Assembly (NCBI RefSeq): GCF_024713975.1
Contig: NC_091111.1
Location: 14,920,501 to 14,984,500 of the forward strand
From: Paralichthys olivaceus
Taxonomy: Eukaryota > Chordata > Actinopteri > Pleuronectiformes > Paralichthyidae
Reading direction: 5' to 3'
DNA length: 64,000 nucleotides
The position numbers were made by a program, and so were the translations under genes. The notes below the pieces were generated by a model. That model saw nothing but the letters and a program-made list of their open reading frames with translations, searched no databases and had not been told where the DNA came from. Shown here in pieces: positions 1 to 11,500 of this stretch; within the stretch, counting starts at the first letter, position 1, and every line of letters begins with the position of its first letter.

Positions 1-74
1 GCGGAACACACACACGTAATGACAGACAGTCTGAATTAAGCTGCAGACCCCCCCCCCTCATCCTGTGACCGTAC

Positions 75-222
75 CTTTCAGCTGTGGCAGCGGGGAGAGC
101 TCGACCGGGACGCTCTGGGTGCGGTACTGAGACGAGCCCTGGGACTTCCTCTGCTTCTGGGCCTTCCTCATGGACTTTCGCGTGAACCCATCCACCTTCT
201 CGGATGCAGAGATGGCCGACAT
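75..222 (-). CDS. PPP2R5A: PP2A regulatory subunit B56 alpha, first coding exon (partial gene)
   Basis: This is the N-terminal coding exon of a B56-family regulatory subunit, which targets the PP2A holoenzyme to its substrates. The exon starts at an ATG at 222-220 in good context (CAAAATGTC) and encodes 49 complete codons, then splits a codon at a donor (AAAG|GTACGG, exon end 75). The peptide contains [14 protein letters not shown] and ends in PLPQLK. From memory this matches human PPP2R5A, including the next residue beginning with G (Asp), better than PPP2R5E, whose N-terminus differs. The fish protein lacks about ten residues of the human Ser/Ala-rich extreme N-terminus. The HEAT-repeat body lies beyond the left edge of the window. 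DTL lies upstream on the same strand, as in human. The family is certain; the alpha isoform is very likely. Confidence 0.9.
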
Positions 223-1320
223 TTTGACGCATGCAACCGACGAGCTGCTTCAGATGAGCTATTGTATCCCCTGGGTCAAACTGGAGAGGGTTTCCTCTTC
301 GTTCACATCAGCACGCGCACACACAAAAAGAAAATGTGGAGCAAAACTGCACGACTTGAAGCTCGCCTCCTATTCCAAGTTATTGTGCACGATCCAGCAT
401 GTTAGCTCGGTTTAAGGGCGTTAGACTGCCTCCTGAAGCTGCATCATCTGGGGGTAACTAGTCTTCTGAAGCACGGGGACGATCCTCAAAACACGAATGA
501 AGACGACAAACAACTCCTGGCATTGCCCTCGGTGCGAACGACACAATTACCACCGCACTTTAAATGACGGATGTTCCTCGGCGCTGCATCTTGTTGACAA
601 ATTGTCCGCCCGTTGCGAAACACACGAAAGACATTGTCGTGAAAAAGTTATCGGAATTAGCAGGGAGGCAAAATGCAAAGTATCGTGCCGCTAAGGCTGC
701 GAGCTAGCACCTAGCTAAAACGAGCTAATGCTAATGTACGCCACTACGACAACAGTTCGCTGTCGAGAGAAAGGGGGCGAAGTTACGAGAGAAAAATAGT
801 CCCAGGGAATTCAGGAAATTCTTGGTAAAAAGAAAAAGGTCTTCACGCCGCGGGGTTTAATCCGTGTCAGACTTCCGCTGGGTGTTTTCAGGGGATCGAT
901 GAAGTTCAATCTCGCTCAACGGCTTAGCTTCATTTAGCATTAAAAAGTTAGCAACTTAGCCGCGGCCACACGCGGGTCTCCTCGCTCCGCTACAGCCGCC
1001 GCTGGTCCCGCAGCCTCTCGAAAACCAACGGTTATTGTTGAATAAGACACATTAGCAGCCGTGGAGCCGAGAGTTCAGCCATTAAACACCTCCAGCGCCG
1101 CCGTCTGCCCCGAACACCACTGAGCGCTGCAGGAGCACTGACAGGCCCGCGTCACTGACTGACAGCTGCAGCGGGCCAATCACGCGCCGGGAATTAGGAG
1201 CTGGAAACTTTTTCGGCCAATCGAGGGGAGGCAGAGGGAGAGCGGGGGCGGGGTCCTGAACACGTGACGCGTGAAAACAAATGCGTGACGTTGAGGAATG
1301 GCAGCTGGAGCAGAGGAGAA
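223..1320 (-). promoter_or_regulatory. PPP2R5A: PPP2R5A 5' leader and CpG-rich promoter region
   Basis: The region upstream of the PPP2R5A start is rich in CpG. It contains two CCAAT boxes on the plus strand (1176-1180 and 1217-1221), a GC box (1244-1253) and a CACGTGAC E-box (1261-1268). These form a compact block about 950-1050 bp from the ATG, a plausible core promoter with a long leader. Between about 400 and 1055 there is a dense scatter of TTAGC/GCTAA words (for example 680-735 and 915-960). I see no TATA box and cannot place the transcription start. No other gene is supported here. Confidence 0.55.
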
Positions 1321-2896
1321 AGTTACTGCAGTAACAAGTACTTCACAATCTGCAGCGTTTGAGTGTGTTTTAGTACAAGGACGTAGTATCTGTCAGTACA
1401 TCTCATGTGAGAGCAGTGACTCTCCAGCAGGGCCGGACTCCTGCTTCCAGGGGCCCTGCCCTTCAGTGTGAAACAGTCATAGAGCCAGCTATTGTATGCA
1501 GTTATAACCCTGATCCATTTCAAGGCTTTTATTTGAAAGTCTTATCATTTTCAAACCTTTCCTGCCTTAAGGCAAACCAAAGGGCAGAGTTCACGAGGCA
1601 CTCCTGTATTCTTATTCATGTGAAACCCTTGTTATCGTCCATTTTCACCCACGTTCCTCTCTTTTTCTGCCTCTGGTAAACATTACATTTATTGACATTA
1701 TCATTTTCACAGTTCATCCTGCAAGATCTTCACTCACTGAGGGAGGGGCCTCACAACTACAGGCTGCATTACTTATGTAAGTTTCTGATTATTGCCAGTT
1801 TTGTATCAAACAAATTTGATTATATTCACTTTTCGCCACATAAATAAAAGAGCAGTAGCAAAGGCTAATTCAGTGATTGAGGTTTGATTTTGGGGGGCCC
1901 CTGGTGGCTCACAGGGAGGGCTGGCTCCTCTCCAGGATGTTATCCTGCACCTAAGCAAACCCAGCTTCGTCCCCCAATCAGCCAGTCAATATCAGATACA
2001 ATTTTAAGTCAGAGGTTGTGAGCTGCTTGACAGGACAGAAAATCAGAGGAATTTCAATTCAACTGCAGATTTTCTTCATATGACGTCTTCTTTTGGAAAT
2101 CCTAAATAATTTTGACTCTATGGGTCAAAGTGTTCAAATAAAAGAAATACCATGAAACCTGACTTCAGTTTAATAAAGTTCAGACCACAAGTTTATGTTA
2201 ATTAAATACAAACGGACCATGCAACAATCATTGGTTATTTTGTACATATAAACAACTTGAACATTTTCTCAAGTAAAAAAGAAAATCTGAATCATCAGAT
2301 TATTTTATGCATAACACTGAAATGACAAAATCCAGAGATGAAGATATAAATGACAAGCTGTTACAGAGCTGATCTGTGACCATCTTACACTTTAAATGAG
2401 TGAAGTTCATAAAAGGGCTCAAAGCTGTTAAGCTAATTTATTGTACTTTTTTAGCAGACTTTAAAATATCTACACCTGTGGACAACTGTCTACTTGAAGA
2501 TTAATACCTTGTTAACCTCCTGAACAACTTGATGAAACGTGGGGTCCTGCATTAAATGGTGCATCGTCTCTAACAGTTTTCAGGTTTGAGTAAAGTGAAA
2601 GATTTACTCGGAAATGCAACCTGATTTCTAATAAAGTCTCTCAGCACAGCACCAGAACATCCGCGTAGGAAGCAAATGCAAATACCTACGACCCAATTAA
2701 AAAAAAAAAAACTACCTCTGTGGATGTGAAAACTGCTGCATCAGATCTTCAGTTTCTTTCTGGTTCATGTAGTAATGTAACTCATGTGGTCTCAGAGGCT
2801 TTACTGTCTGTGGGACATCACGTATAAAAGATTTACTCAAAAATAAAAACATTGTATTTAAACAGAAGAACAGAACACGTGATTGGCTCCAGCAGG
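1321..2896. other. PPP2R5A-DTL spacer including the DTL 3' UTR
   Basis: No coding region is supported. The part next to 2896 must be the DTL 3' UTR. On the minus strand a candidate poly(A) signal AATAAA lies at 2442-2437 (TTTATT on plus), with others further on near 1690 and 1530, so the transcript end is not fixed. The run of A at about 2697-2711 lies inside the 3' UTR and is not by itself a transcript end. The short ORFs here have no recognisable motifs. Confidence 0.5.
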
Positions 2897-2962
2897 TCAC
2901 TCCAGAGTCGGTTTCGTGAAGTACATGGAGATTTTCTTCATGTTTTGCGGCGATCGAATCGT
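2897..2962 (-). CDS. DTL: DTL last coding exon carrying the PIP box
   Basis: This short exon encodes the final 21 residues plus the stop codon (TGA at 2899-2897). It enters in phase 0 after an acceptor TTTTTCAG and joins the donor at 3411. It reads MKKISMYFTKP, which aligns with the human C-terminal PCNA-interacting motif MRKICTYFHRK. Like the human motif it lacks the canonical Gln at PIP position 1, where Met stands, and keeps Ile and the Tyr-Phe pair. It ends six residues after Phe, whereas human CDT2 continues with about sixteen more residues. Confidence 0.9.
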   Translation of the reverse strand, partial: TIRSPQNMKKISMYFTKPTLE

Positions 2963-5900
2963 CTGAAAAAGAATAGAGAGAAAACTTTAACTGCAATGAT
3001 CACTTTTAAAGCTATTTAAAATATACCATTGCTGCAGAGGACACATTCATAAAGCCTGTGTCTTTCTGTTATAATGGACTTATTATTACGTCTGTTATTA
3101 TATAATATAATTAGATCTTGATTTAGGGGACTGATTTGCTGCGGCTTGATTGAAAATAAGACGACTGTTTGAGCCTTGGAGGAGGTACATGTATGTGCTC
3201 GACTGAGTGTGAGTCTAGTTCTTATTCAGTGACTTTAAAGCCTGAATTTCTAGACGGAAGAAAGTTTGTGACAGAAATGTTAATGCAGACAAGAAAAAAA
3301 CGAATGCTCTAGAGGGAAGCTTTATTTAAGGGAGAGAGAATTACTTAAGAAACTGAGAAAATGTACATGTTAAAAGAAGATTCACGTCTAAATTGGAGTT
3401 TGGTATTTACCGGTGAAGCTGGTGTTTTCCCTTCCTGTTTCTTCAAGGCACTGGGACTTCTGGGAGAACTTGGGCTTCCTTGACCTTTCCTCATCTTTTG
3501 TGCCATCACAGACAGCCAGTCCATTCCTCTGGGAGAGTAATTCTCTTTGCCACTCTGTCTAGATGAGGTTTGCTTGTCGTCTGTGTGACAGTCTGTTTGT
3601 ACCCTGCTCTCCTGAGCGGGGCAGCAGATACCAGCCAGGGTCCGGCCTCTCTTGGGTGCGGGGTAAAGTTCGGCAACACAGTCGCATTGTTCTGCGCCCT
3701 CACAGCTGGCAGATGCAATGGTCTCCAGCCGCCGCTTGGCCCGTCGTTCGATGGGAGAGGCACTGCTCGCCGGACTCTGGGGACACGGGCTCAGGACCTT
3801 GCGAAGAGGAGGGGTGACCTGACCGGGAGACCCGCGGCTCGGAGATAACCACTGTTTGATAGAGGGTGGCGTTCTCTGGCGGGCAGCAGCAGCCTTTGCA
3901 TCCTGAGACTGGACAGGTGAAGTGGTGCTGGAGGACAGAGGCAGGGCGGCTCCACTCGGAGCACAGGCAGCGAGCCGGGGCGACACTAGGTCTGGACGAC
4001 TCTCTATCCTCTGGGTTTTGGCGGGAGTCGTCTCAGCTCTGACTGACGGCCCTTAAAGGAAGAAAAGTCCTTTTTAGTCTAGTGTGACTCCATGAAAGCA
4101 GAGAGATTTATGAAGAAGCTCTTCCATATTTCACATAGTCAGACAGCAGCACAGAGAAGGAATGAAACCAGAAATGTTGTGGTCAAGATAAAGACAACAT
4201 GCAGTACATATGATTACATGGTAGTTGTCAGTCGTTAGACTGAAGGATGGTCATTGAAATACTAACTTGTTGGAGATTTTGGACAAGCCCGCCCCACAAG
4301 GTTTGCTTCTCCCACTGAAGACTGAACAGCATCCGTTTCCCGGTGAAGCCTCCAGATCCGGACGGTGTGGTCATCCGAACAGGAAGCAATCTGCCAACAG
4401 AGCAGTGAGGATTACACAGAGACCAAATCCATTTTCCTGGCCTCATAAAAAACTCATTTGTAGGTTTTACACAATGGAAACAGGATGGAGTTCAGGACAC
4501 TAATGTGGTCGTGACAGTGGTTATTGGAGTTTGCTGCCCTACCTTGGTGAAATCTGTGGGACACCACACGACTGACGTCACTTCCTCACTGTGGCCTTGA
4601 AGAGTCATGGGAGGATGTTGTGGCTCAGAAATCTAAGATATAAAAAGTTGACAAACACATGTCATCAGAACACTGAACACATCATCAGGGTAAAATGAAA
4701 TGAGGACGACCTTACCTTCCAGATGTATGTGTGATTGTCACTTGAGCCACTGGCCAAGAACTGGTCGTCTGGGCTGATAGTGGACTTGATATAAAATGAG
4801 GAATTCTGGTGGCCACTGAAAACAGCAACTGTAGAAGAAGAAACAAATATATTATTATTATTATTATTATATAATACATTTCTAAATACCCAAGTACACT
4901 TTATAATACATCATATATAAACACCATCTGCAGGTCTCAACAAGTTCTGTTGAATGTATTTGAGGCCTAAAATTCAGATCATTGAATTTTGGACTTAAGA
5001 TCCTGCGGTAAACCCAAAGGTTAAAATCAGATTAGAGGCATAGACAAGATGAGGGTAAATTGGGTAAACTGATCTAAAACAGCTGTGTTTTGCCTCAAGA
5101 TGGCCGACTAGTCTGGATGGTTTGAATGTTATCCAGCAGATTCAGTACTAGTGAGCTACCTCCTACTCTCATCTTTAACACAAACACAACTCTAATTTAA
5201 AAGATATTATGATTATCACACCATGTCTCTGAATCTTGACATTTCATCTGTAACAAAGAGATTCTGCTCTAGTTAAACCAAAGGACTTTATACTTGCAGC
5301 CCCATCTAGTGGTAACATGTAAGTGATAAACAGGAAAAGACCTATTTTGGCAGAGGTGAACATTATATTGCGTATGACTGAAGCCCTTGTTTACCTGGAT
5401 TTGTCTTTATTCCACTGACATTGAACATGTAGATATTGTCATCAGTGCAGTTACACATCACACTGGATCTTGTGGAGTCCAGAACAAGTCCGGAATAACC
5501 TGCAACACACACCAAACAATATTCAGCTTATTTTTTTTTTTACTTCATCCAGCTCCATGTATACATGATATCCAGAGTGGCAGAAAACTAACCAAGCCGC
5601 ATGCGCATGCAGGAACCCGGGTACGGGTACGTCTGCAGTGGAACTGGATCCTGACGGTGTGCAGTGTAGTTTTTTCTCAGATCCCATTGCTTGATCACTC
5701 TGGATGGGTGGAATTAAACAAAAAAATTCAACATGACAAAAAAAAATTTCACGCTAATGTTCTGCGTGTTTATAAAAATTAAAAGTGGTTTCTTACCCAT
5801 CGACGGCCCCAGAGGAGATGAGCGTGTGCTGATCTCGAAACAAAACCACTGTGACACTCTGCTGCGTGTCCTACGAAAAATATAAATATATTGAAGGTCA

Positions 5901-7789
5901 GTGTTGCCATTGCACCTTCCTGCTCTCTATTTCACTTTTTCACTATAAACAGGGTCAGTTATGAGAAGAACTCACCACACTGGGAGCCATGCCACGAGTG
6001 CTGCTCCTTCTCTTCTTCGTCTTCAAGGGGGCGCTTGTCTCTGCTTTGTTGTGAGCGCCACTGATCTGTTTCACTTGTCTGTAGAAACCATCTGAGAGGA
6101 GGATATGATCAAATACAAAATACTGAGCACTGTCTGAAATCTATTATTACAAGATCAGGTGGGGCAAAATATACAAATCTTTGAATATTAAAAGGACATC
6201 TTTGAAGCAGAAATCAGATTAATCAATACCTTTTTTGCTGCACCTTGTGTCCCAGACCATAATATTTCCATCTCTGGCTCCAGTGCAGAACACAGCTGTT
6301 GAATAGAGAACAAACAAAATAACATTACTGTGATGAATATGAAATTTAAATGAAAACTCTCACTCAAGTACCTTTTCATCAGTGAATACTATTTCCTTCT
6401 ATTTTAAAACAAAACCTAATTGAATCTACATTTCTGCATGTTTTCTTTATTACTTGGTGCAACAACAGCAGGGGAACGTATATCTTATAATTCCAATAAT
6501 TACCAGGTTACCATAGCTCCTATATCTAGATTCAATATACTGGACTATGTCACCTAGAAACAATCAGATCCGTGTTTTCCTGTGAATTCTAAGAGATGAC
6601 AGGGAGCATTTATTCCCCCAGGTGATGTATCTGTTTAAATGAATGATGAATGATGTACCTTTCTCCTGAGGTGTGAATGCAACAGACTTGAGGCTGCAGA
6701 GGTGACCCTTAAAGCTGCCCAACATGTCTCCTGTCTTCACGTCCCACAGCCGAGCCATTTGATCACCAGCAGCCGTCACCTGAGGAGGACGCGTGAAGAG
6801 TTTACAACGTGCAAAAAGAAATACAGAAAATAATACAACAGCATATGAATAAACAAGTGATAAATGTGTCCCTGGTTTACCCTGATTTATTTTCACACTC
6901 ACCAACTGAGGCTCCCCCGGTACCCAGGCAATGTCAAAGACAGCATTCTCATGAGCCAGCCATTCTGCAAAAGTTCACATTCCATCAGCCTGGGACATTC
7001 CCTGATGACAGACGGGACAACTGTGGACAAACAAGTCTCTACACGTACCTTTGAGAAGCGTGTTTTCTCTGCTCTCCGTGTTGTAGATCCTCACAATGCC
7101 TTCTTCGTTGGCTGCAGCGAGGACGTTCTGCATATCCCCAGCTTAACCAACATAAGAAGAGCAAGTTAAATGACAACAGCCAAAAAATCTGATCTGTCCC
7201 ATCCTATGGGAAAATGCATGTGGGTTACCGGAGGAGAAAGCTAATCCAAACGGTGGCACGGAGTCCCCCAGGTTTCCATAGGAGATGTGTTCGTCATGTC
7301 GAACGCACTGGAAGCCCTGAAGCAGAGAGCTCAGAGGGAGCCTGGGCCAAGGATCTGCAGGGGCGGCTGGACAGAAACAAGCAGTCCGTCAGACGCATTA
7401 CAGAGATAATACAACAAACAGGCAGTTAGTTCTATCGTCATGACACGCCTCAACCTACTGAAGCAGAAACTATGTGAGGTTTCACAGCTGATTCAAAGAC
7501 TAATATTAACAAACTGAATTACATGATCATCGCTTAAGATATATGGTTTATTCGGGACATGGAGTAAAAACGTTTGTGTCTTGTGTACAGTTCACTCCTC
7601 AACAAGTTTAACACGAGAATCTAAAGTGCGTGAGAAAAACACACGCGATGATAGAACCGACAGATCTACATGTGAGCTAACAGTGGCTCTGGCGGAGTAA
7701 AACTCTCAGTAACACACAGTAAAACTTCTAATCTCACCGTTCTGCCTTCGTCTGCCCACTCCTCTGTCAACGATCGAGCGGAAAAGCAT
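2897..7789 (-). CDS. DTL: Denticleless E3 ubiquitin ligase substrate receptor CDT2 (15 exons)
   Basis: CDT2 is the WD40 substrate receptor of CRL4 ligases. It binds DDB1 and ubiquitinates PCNA-bound CDT1, p21 and SET8 in S phase and after DNA damage. Coding exons on the minus strand: 7738-7789, 7229-7366, 7049-7141, 6903-6964, 6659-6779, 6230-6295, 5976-6091, 5797-5870, 5593-5699, 5395-5499, 4716-4828, 4543-4632, 4267-4390, 3411-4051, 2897-2962. They sum to 1968 nt, giving 655 aa (human 730). Residues 1-420 form the propeller, with two WDXR (DWD) boxes for DDB1 at 170-173 (WDTR) and 246-249 (WDLR). The tail from 421 is Ser/Pro-rich, with a KRRL element, a KEN motif and a C-terminal PIP box (645-649, ISMYF). 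The start MLF matches the human N-terminus. All junctions are GT-AG and frames close. The tail is shorter than in human, as is usual for its disordered part. Confidence 0.96.
4849..4873. repeat. (ATT)n microsatellite in DTL intron 10
   Basis: About eight ATT units lie just upstream, in DTL orientation, of the acceptor of the exon at 4716-4828. The tract is a simple repeat with no coding role. Confidence 0.85.
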
Positions 7790-7883
7790 CGCTGCGCTGC
7801 ACGAGCGGTCGATCAGAAGTTACAGGTTCAAGTTTCGAGGAGTTATCCGACGTCTTTATTCCGCCTTGTTGCTCCTTGTCGTG

Positions 7884-7931
7884 TTTCCCGCGAACAGATC
7901 GTGTGGACGCAGAGATGAATCCCCCGCGAAA
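7884..7931 (-). promoter_or_regulatory. DTL: Putative E2F sites upstream of DTL
   Basis: TTTCCCGC at 7884-7891 is a textbook E2F site, and CCGCGAAA at 7924-7931 reads TTTCGCGG on the other strand. They lie 95-142 bp upstream of the DTL start codon. DTL is known to be induced at G1/S, which fits E2F control, but occupancy here is inferred. Confidence 0.55.
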
Positions 7932-8042
7932 CCGGCGTCGCTCTCTGCCATTGGTGGAAAAGGCCACTTCCGCTGCAACGGCGCGTGCACATCCGCTTCC
8001 TCTGTAGCCGCTGCTTTTTAAAGTTCAACCTTTTTAAAGTTC

Positions 8043-8060
8043 TTTATATACAGTCTATGA
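8043..8060 (+). repeat. Possible end fragment of a teleost interspersed repeat
   Basis: The stretch TTTATATACAGTCTATG matches the terminus of a short repeat that I recognise from fish genomes. Reverse-oriented and longer relatives lie at 10824-10900 and possibly 54655-54780. The match is short, so chance is not excluded. Confidence 0.35.
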
Positions 8061-8457
8061 GTTCAACATAATAATTGACAAAGCAGAGGCTCTTTCGAAA
8101 TAAAATAGCATCCCGATGATTTTATCATAATCCCAGTGACATACCCAACTGTAAATATATATTTACTTATGTTGGTTTTACTTTTCTCCTTTTATCTGTG
8201 TCATTCTTTTTTAATTATGACTTCATATTTCATCTGGTCCTGTAAAGCATGTTGTAGATTCAAGATAATATATATGCAAATAATACACAAACAATATAAT
8301 CTCAAACTGAACAAGGATATAAAAAATCAGTGCAAATTAAAAAGGTGCAAATGAGCATTGATAGGCATGACTATAGATATTCAAGTATCATTGCACAATG
8401 CCTATATTTGTAATTTGAGTTAAAAGAAATTGCCTTTATTGTGAAGATCAACCCTGG

Positions 8458-8467
8458 ACCGGAAGTG
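8458..8467 (+). promoter_or_regulatory. INTS7: Putative ETS/GABP site upstream of INTS7
   Basis: ACCGGAAGTG is a perfect ETS-family core with flanks and sits about 100 bp before the INTS7 start codon. Such sites often mark TATA-less housekeeping promoters and lie close to the transcription start. Confidence 0.55.
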
Positions 8468-8564
8468 TAAAAGCTGCAGGCAGCGTGAAGTTGCGTCTCT
8501 GCTGAACACTGAGCTCAATGGACGCAGCCATACTTGGATTTAAATGTGAAAAACTTCAGTAATA

Positions 8565-11500
8565 ATGTCGCTTTCCACCGCTCGCTCGTTTCTATCCGAG
8601 GCCTGTTATGGAGAACAGGAGCTGGACGCTAACTCCGCTCTCATGGAGCTGGACAAAGGTAGTTAGCCTGCATGCTAACTGGTTAGCATGTGTGTTGTGT
8701 CTCCTCCACGAGAGGCGTCTGGTGTTTTTGTTGTGTATTGTCCCGGTGACATCTCTGTTTCTGCCCCAGGTCTGCGCTCAGGGAAGCTGGGGGAGCAGTG
8801 CGAGGCCGTGGTCCTCTTCCCCAAACTCTTCCAGAAGTATCCGTTCCCCATCCTCATCAACTCCGCCTTCCTCAAGCTGGCAGACATCTTCAGACTCGGG
8901 TATGAACCGAATCAATGAGAGAGGTGTTCATTACTTCTTCACTCAAGTTTGTTATGAGTTGAAACTCAAATCAGCATTCAATTTGCTTTTGAATGAGTTC
9001 CAGACATTCGTGTATTTGTTGCCTTTGTGTTGTGATATTGTTGTAAATATTCTTCTCCTTCTTTTACCTGTCAGTCACTCTCAATATTATTATTGTTTGT
9101 TTATCATCCTTTATTTCTTTTATTTTGGCAAAGCTTTCAAAATGAATTTTACAGTGCTGCTCAAACCTGTATAATAGATAATCATATAATAACAATACAA
9201 TGCACATTGTTTCTGTTTATTCTGTAACATATATATATATATTGGCAATCATAAACACATACAGATATGTTTGTGAGAGGCTCACACCGGCTGATAGTAT
9301 CTTATTTATCAGTCGGGCTCTGATTTTTTATAATTAGTTAATTAACACTAAATAATGGTTTGCGGTCTGATCTCTGATTTCAGGAACAACTTTCTGCGCC
9401 TGTGTGTGTTGAAAGTGACTCAGCAGAGCGAGAAACACTTGGAGAAGATTCTCAACGTGGACGAATTTGTTAAAAGAGTGTTTTCCGTCATCCACAGCAA
9501 TGACCCTGTGGCCCGAGCCATCACGCTGAGGTAATGACAGTATTCTAACCCTTCTTTCACAGAGCTTTTACCACTTTACAATCCTAGAATACATGTGTGG
9601 TAACATGTTTGCCAACTCCCCTCTCTCTTTCCAGTTGTCTGAGATTCAAAACAATGTTCTTTTCTCCTTTCGTTTAGGATGCTTGGTAGTTTGGCCTCCA
9701 TCATCCCAGAGAGGAAGAACGCCCACCACAGTATTCGCCAAAGTCTGGACTCTCATGACAATGTAGAAGTAGAGGCCGCCATATTTGCTGCTGCAAGCTT
9801 CTCTGCACAGTCAAAGTAAGGAGAGTCATAACCTGAGCTGAACTGTATTTGACAAACTGGATCTCATGAATTTGAAGTTTTTTAACGCTGTTTCTAATTT
9901 TCAGAGACTTTGCAGCTGGGATTTGCAACAAAGTCAGTGAGATGATTCAAGGTAAAAAAAAAAATCTTTTGGGGAAAACACTTCAAGTCAAACTCATCTT
10001 TTTTACAAGCTTTGGATTTATTTAGATATTCCAAGCAACTATCCAGCATTACAATAAAACACTTTAAAACAGACGACAGTAGAAAGTTGTTATGTTCATG
10101 TCGTCTTTTCCAGCTGTTTCATTTCCTCTTCGATCTGAACCTTCACCCCAGGTTTGGACACTCCAGTGGAACTGAAGCTGAAGTTGATTCCAATGCTGCA
10201 GCACATGCACCATGATGCCAGCCTGGCGTCCAGCAGCAGAGAGCTCCTACAGCACCTTGTCAACTCCTATCCCTCCACCGCCATGGTCATCGTCACCTTG
10301 CACACCTTCACCCAGCTGGCTGCCTTCTCCCTCATTGACATCCCTAAGCAGGTACTGACCAGGAGAGAAGCGCAACCACACTGTGGTCAGTTATTTACTG
10401 AACCCGTGATAATATTTTGTCCTGATTTATTTAAAATCTTTATCACTGTGGAAGAGTGACTTCTTTTTTGATTCCACACAGTTACAGCTCCTCCTCCAGT
10501 ACCTGAAAGATGACCCAAGAAAAGCTGTGAAGAGACTTGCAATCAGCGATCTAAAGCTCTTGGCTAAAAAGGCTCCTCATCTTTGGATCAGAGAAAACAC
10601 TCAGGTAGATGTTCAGCTGTTAAAAGTGCACAGCAGACTTAACTTCATGATGGTTTGAAGCCAGTGTTTAATAAATGTGTTTACACCTCTAGACTCTGTG
10701 TGAGTGCGCCCTGACGAGCCCTTACGACAGCTTGAAGCTGGGAATGTTGGCTGTTCTCTCCACCCTCTCTGAAACGATCGCAATCAAGCAGTACTTCAGT
10801 AACATTACAGGTGCTGTTCAATTTAACCCTAGACTGTATATAAAGATGATGACATGTCTCCACTTCCTCCTGTTTACAAAAATTAAGCTAAGATATCTTG
10901 GATACGGGTCAGGCCCTCCTGTTGTTTTGACGTCAATTGACTTTGTATTTGGGATCCATCATGTTGTCCATCTTCATATTTTAACAAAGCCTTATATGTC
11001 ATATATGTTGTTATATTAATTACAGAAAAAGAGCATCACTGGACTGATGTGTTTTCCTTTCACACACTCAGGTAGCTCTTCGGTTCCCCCATCGCTCACT
11101 GACCTGGTTAAACTGGCGCAAGAATGCTGTTACCACAGCAACCTGGCAGTGGCTGCTCACGGAATCATAGTGCTTTCCAACATCGCCATTTCCTGCCCAG
11201 AGAAAGGTTAGTTACAACAAGTGATGGTTTAGGATTAGTCCGATGCCTGGTGTTGCAAATGCAAATGATTCACCACATGGATGATTGCTCTTGTGATTGA
11301 CTGCTTCTGTGTATCTCTCTCTCTAAGACATAGTACAGTTGGAGCAGGACACAGTTTTGGGAGCGGAGTCTCTTCTGATGCTGTGCAGTCAGGACAGCAG
11401 CCCCGGGACCCAGGCCACGCTCAAAGTAAGACATCATAAACAGAATGTAGGTTGAATTTGGCATCGAGCAGGAGGACTGTGCCACAATTTTACTAGCACA

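Larger units (their letters stand above)
7790..8564. promoter_or_regulatory. Divergent DTL / INTS7 promoter region
   Basis: Only 775 bp separate the two start codons, which point away from each other as in human. The DTL side is GC-rich and holds an E2F consensus TTTCCCGC (7884-7891), a second E2F-like word CCGCGAAA (7924-7931), a CCAAT box on the minus strand (7950-7954) and an ETS/GABP core on the minus strand (GCGGAAGT, 7973-7966). The INTS7 side has an ETS/GABP consensus ACCGGAAGTG (8458-8467). The stretch 8030-8450 between the ETS sites is AT-rich and contains a possible scrap of an interspersed repeat (8043-8058). This looks like two back-to-back core promoters about 490 bp apart. No transcript start can be read from sequence alone. 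Confidence 0.65.

Noticed and set aside
1423-1470. CAGGGCCGGACTC ... GGGGCCCTGCCC as a possible hAT transposon end
   Set aside because: Only a few bases resemble a hAT terminus, with no partner end or target duplication visible.
5280-5320. TTGCAGCCCCATCTAGTGGT as another copy of the CCACCAGGGGGC repeat
   Set aside because: The similarity is limited to a few words that occur often by chance; no collinear blocks follow.
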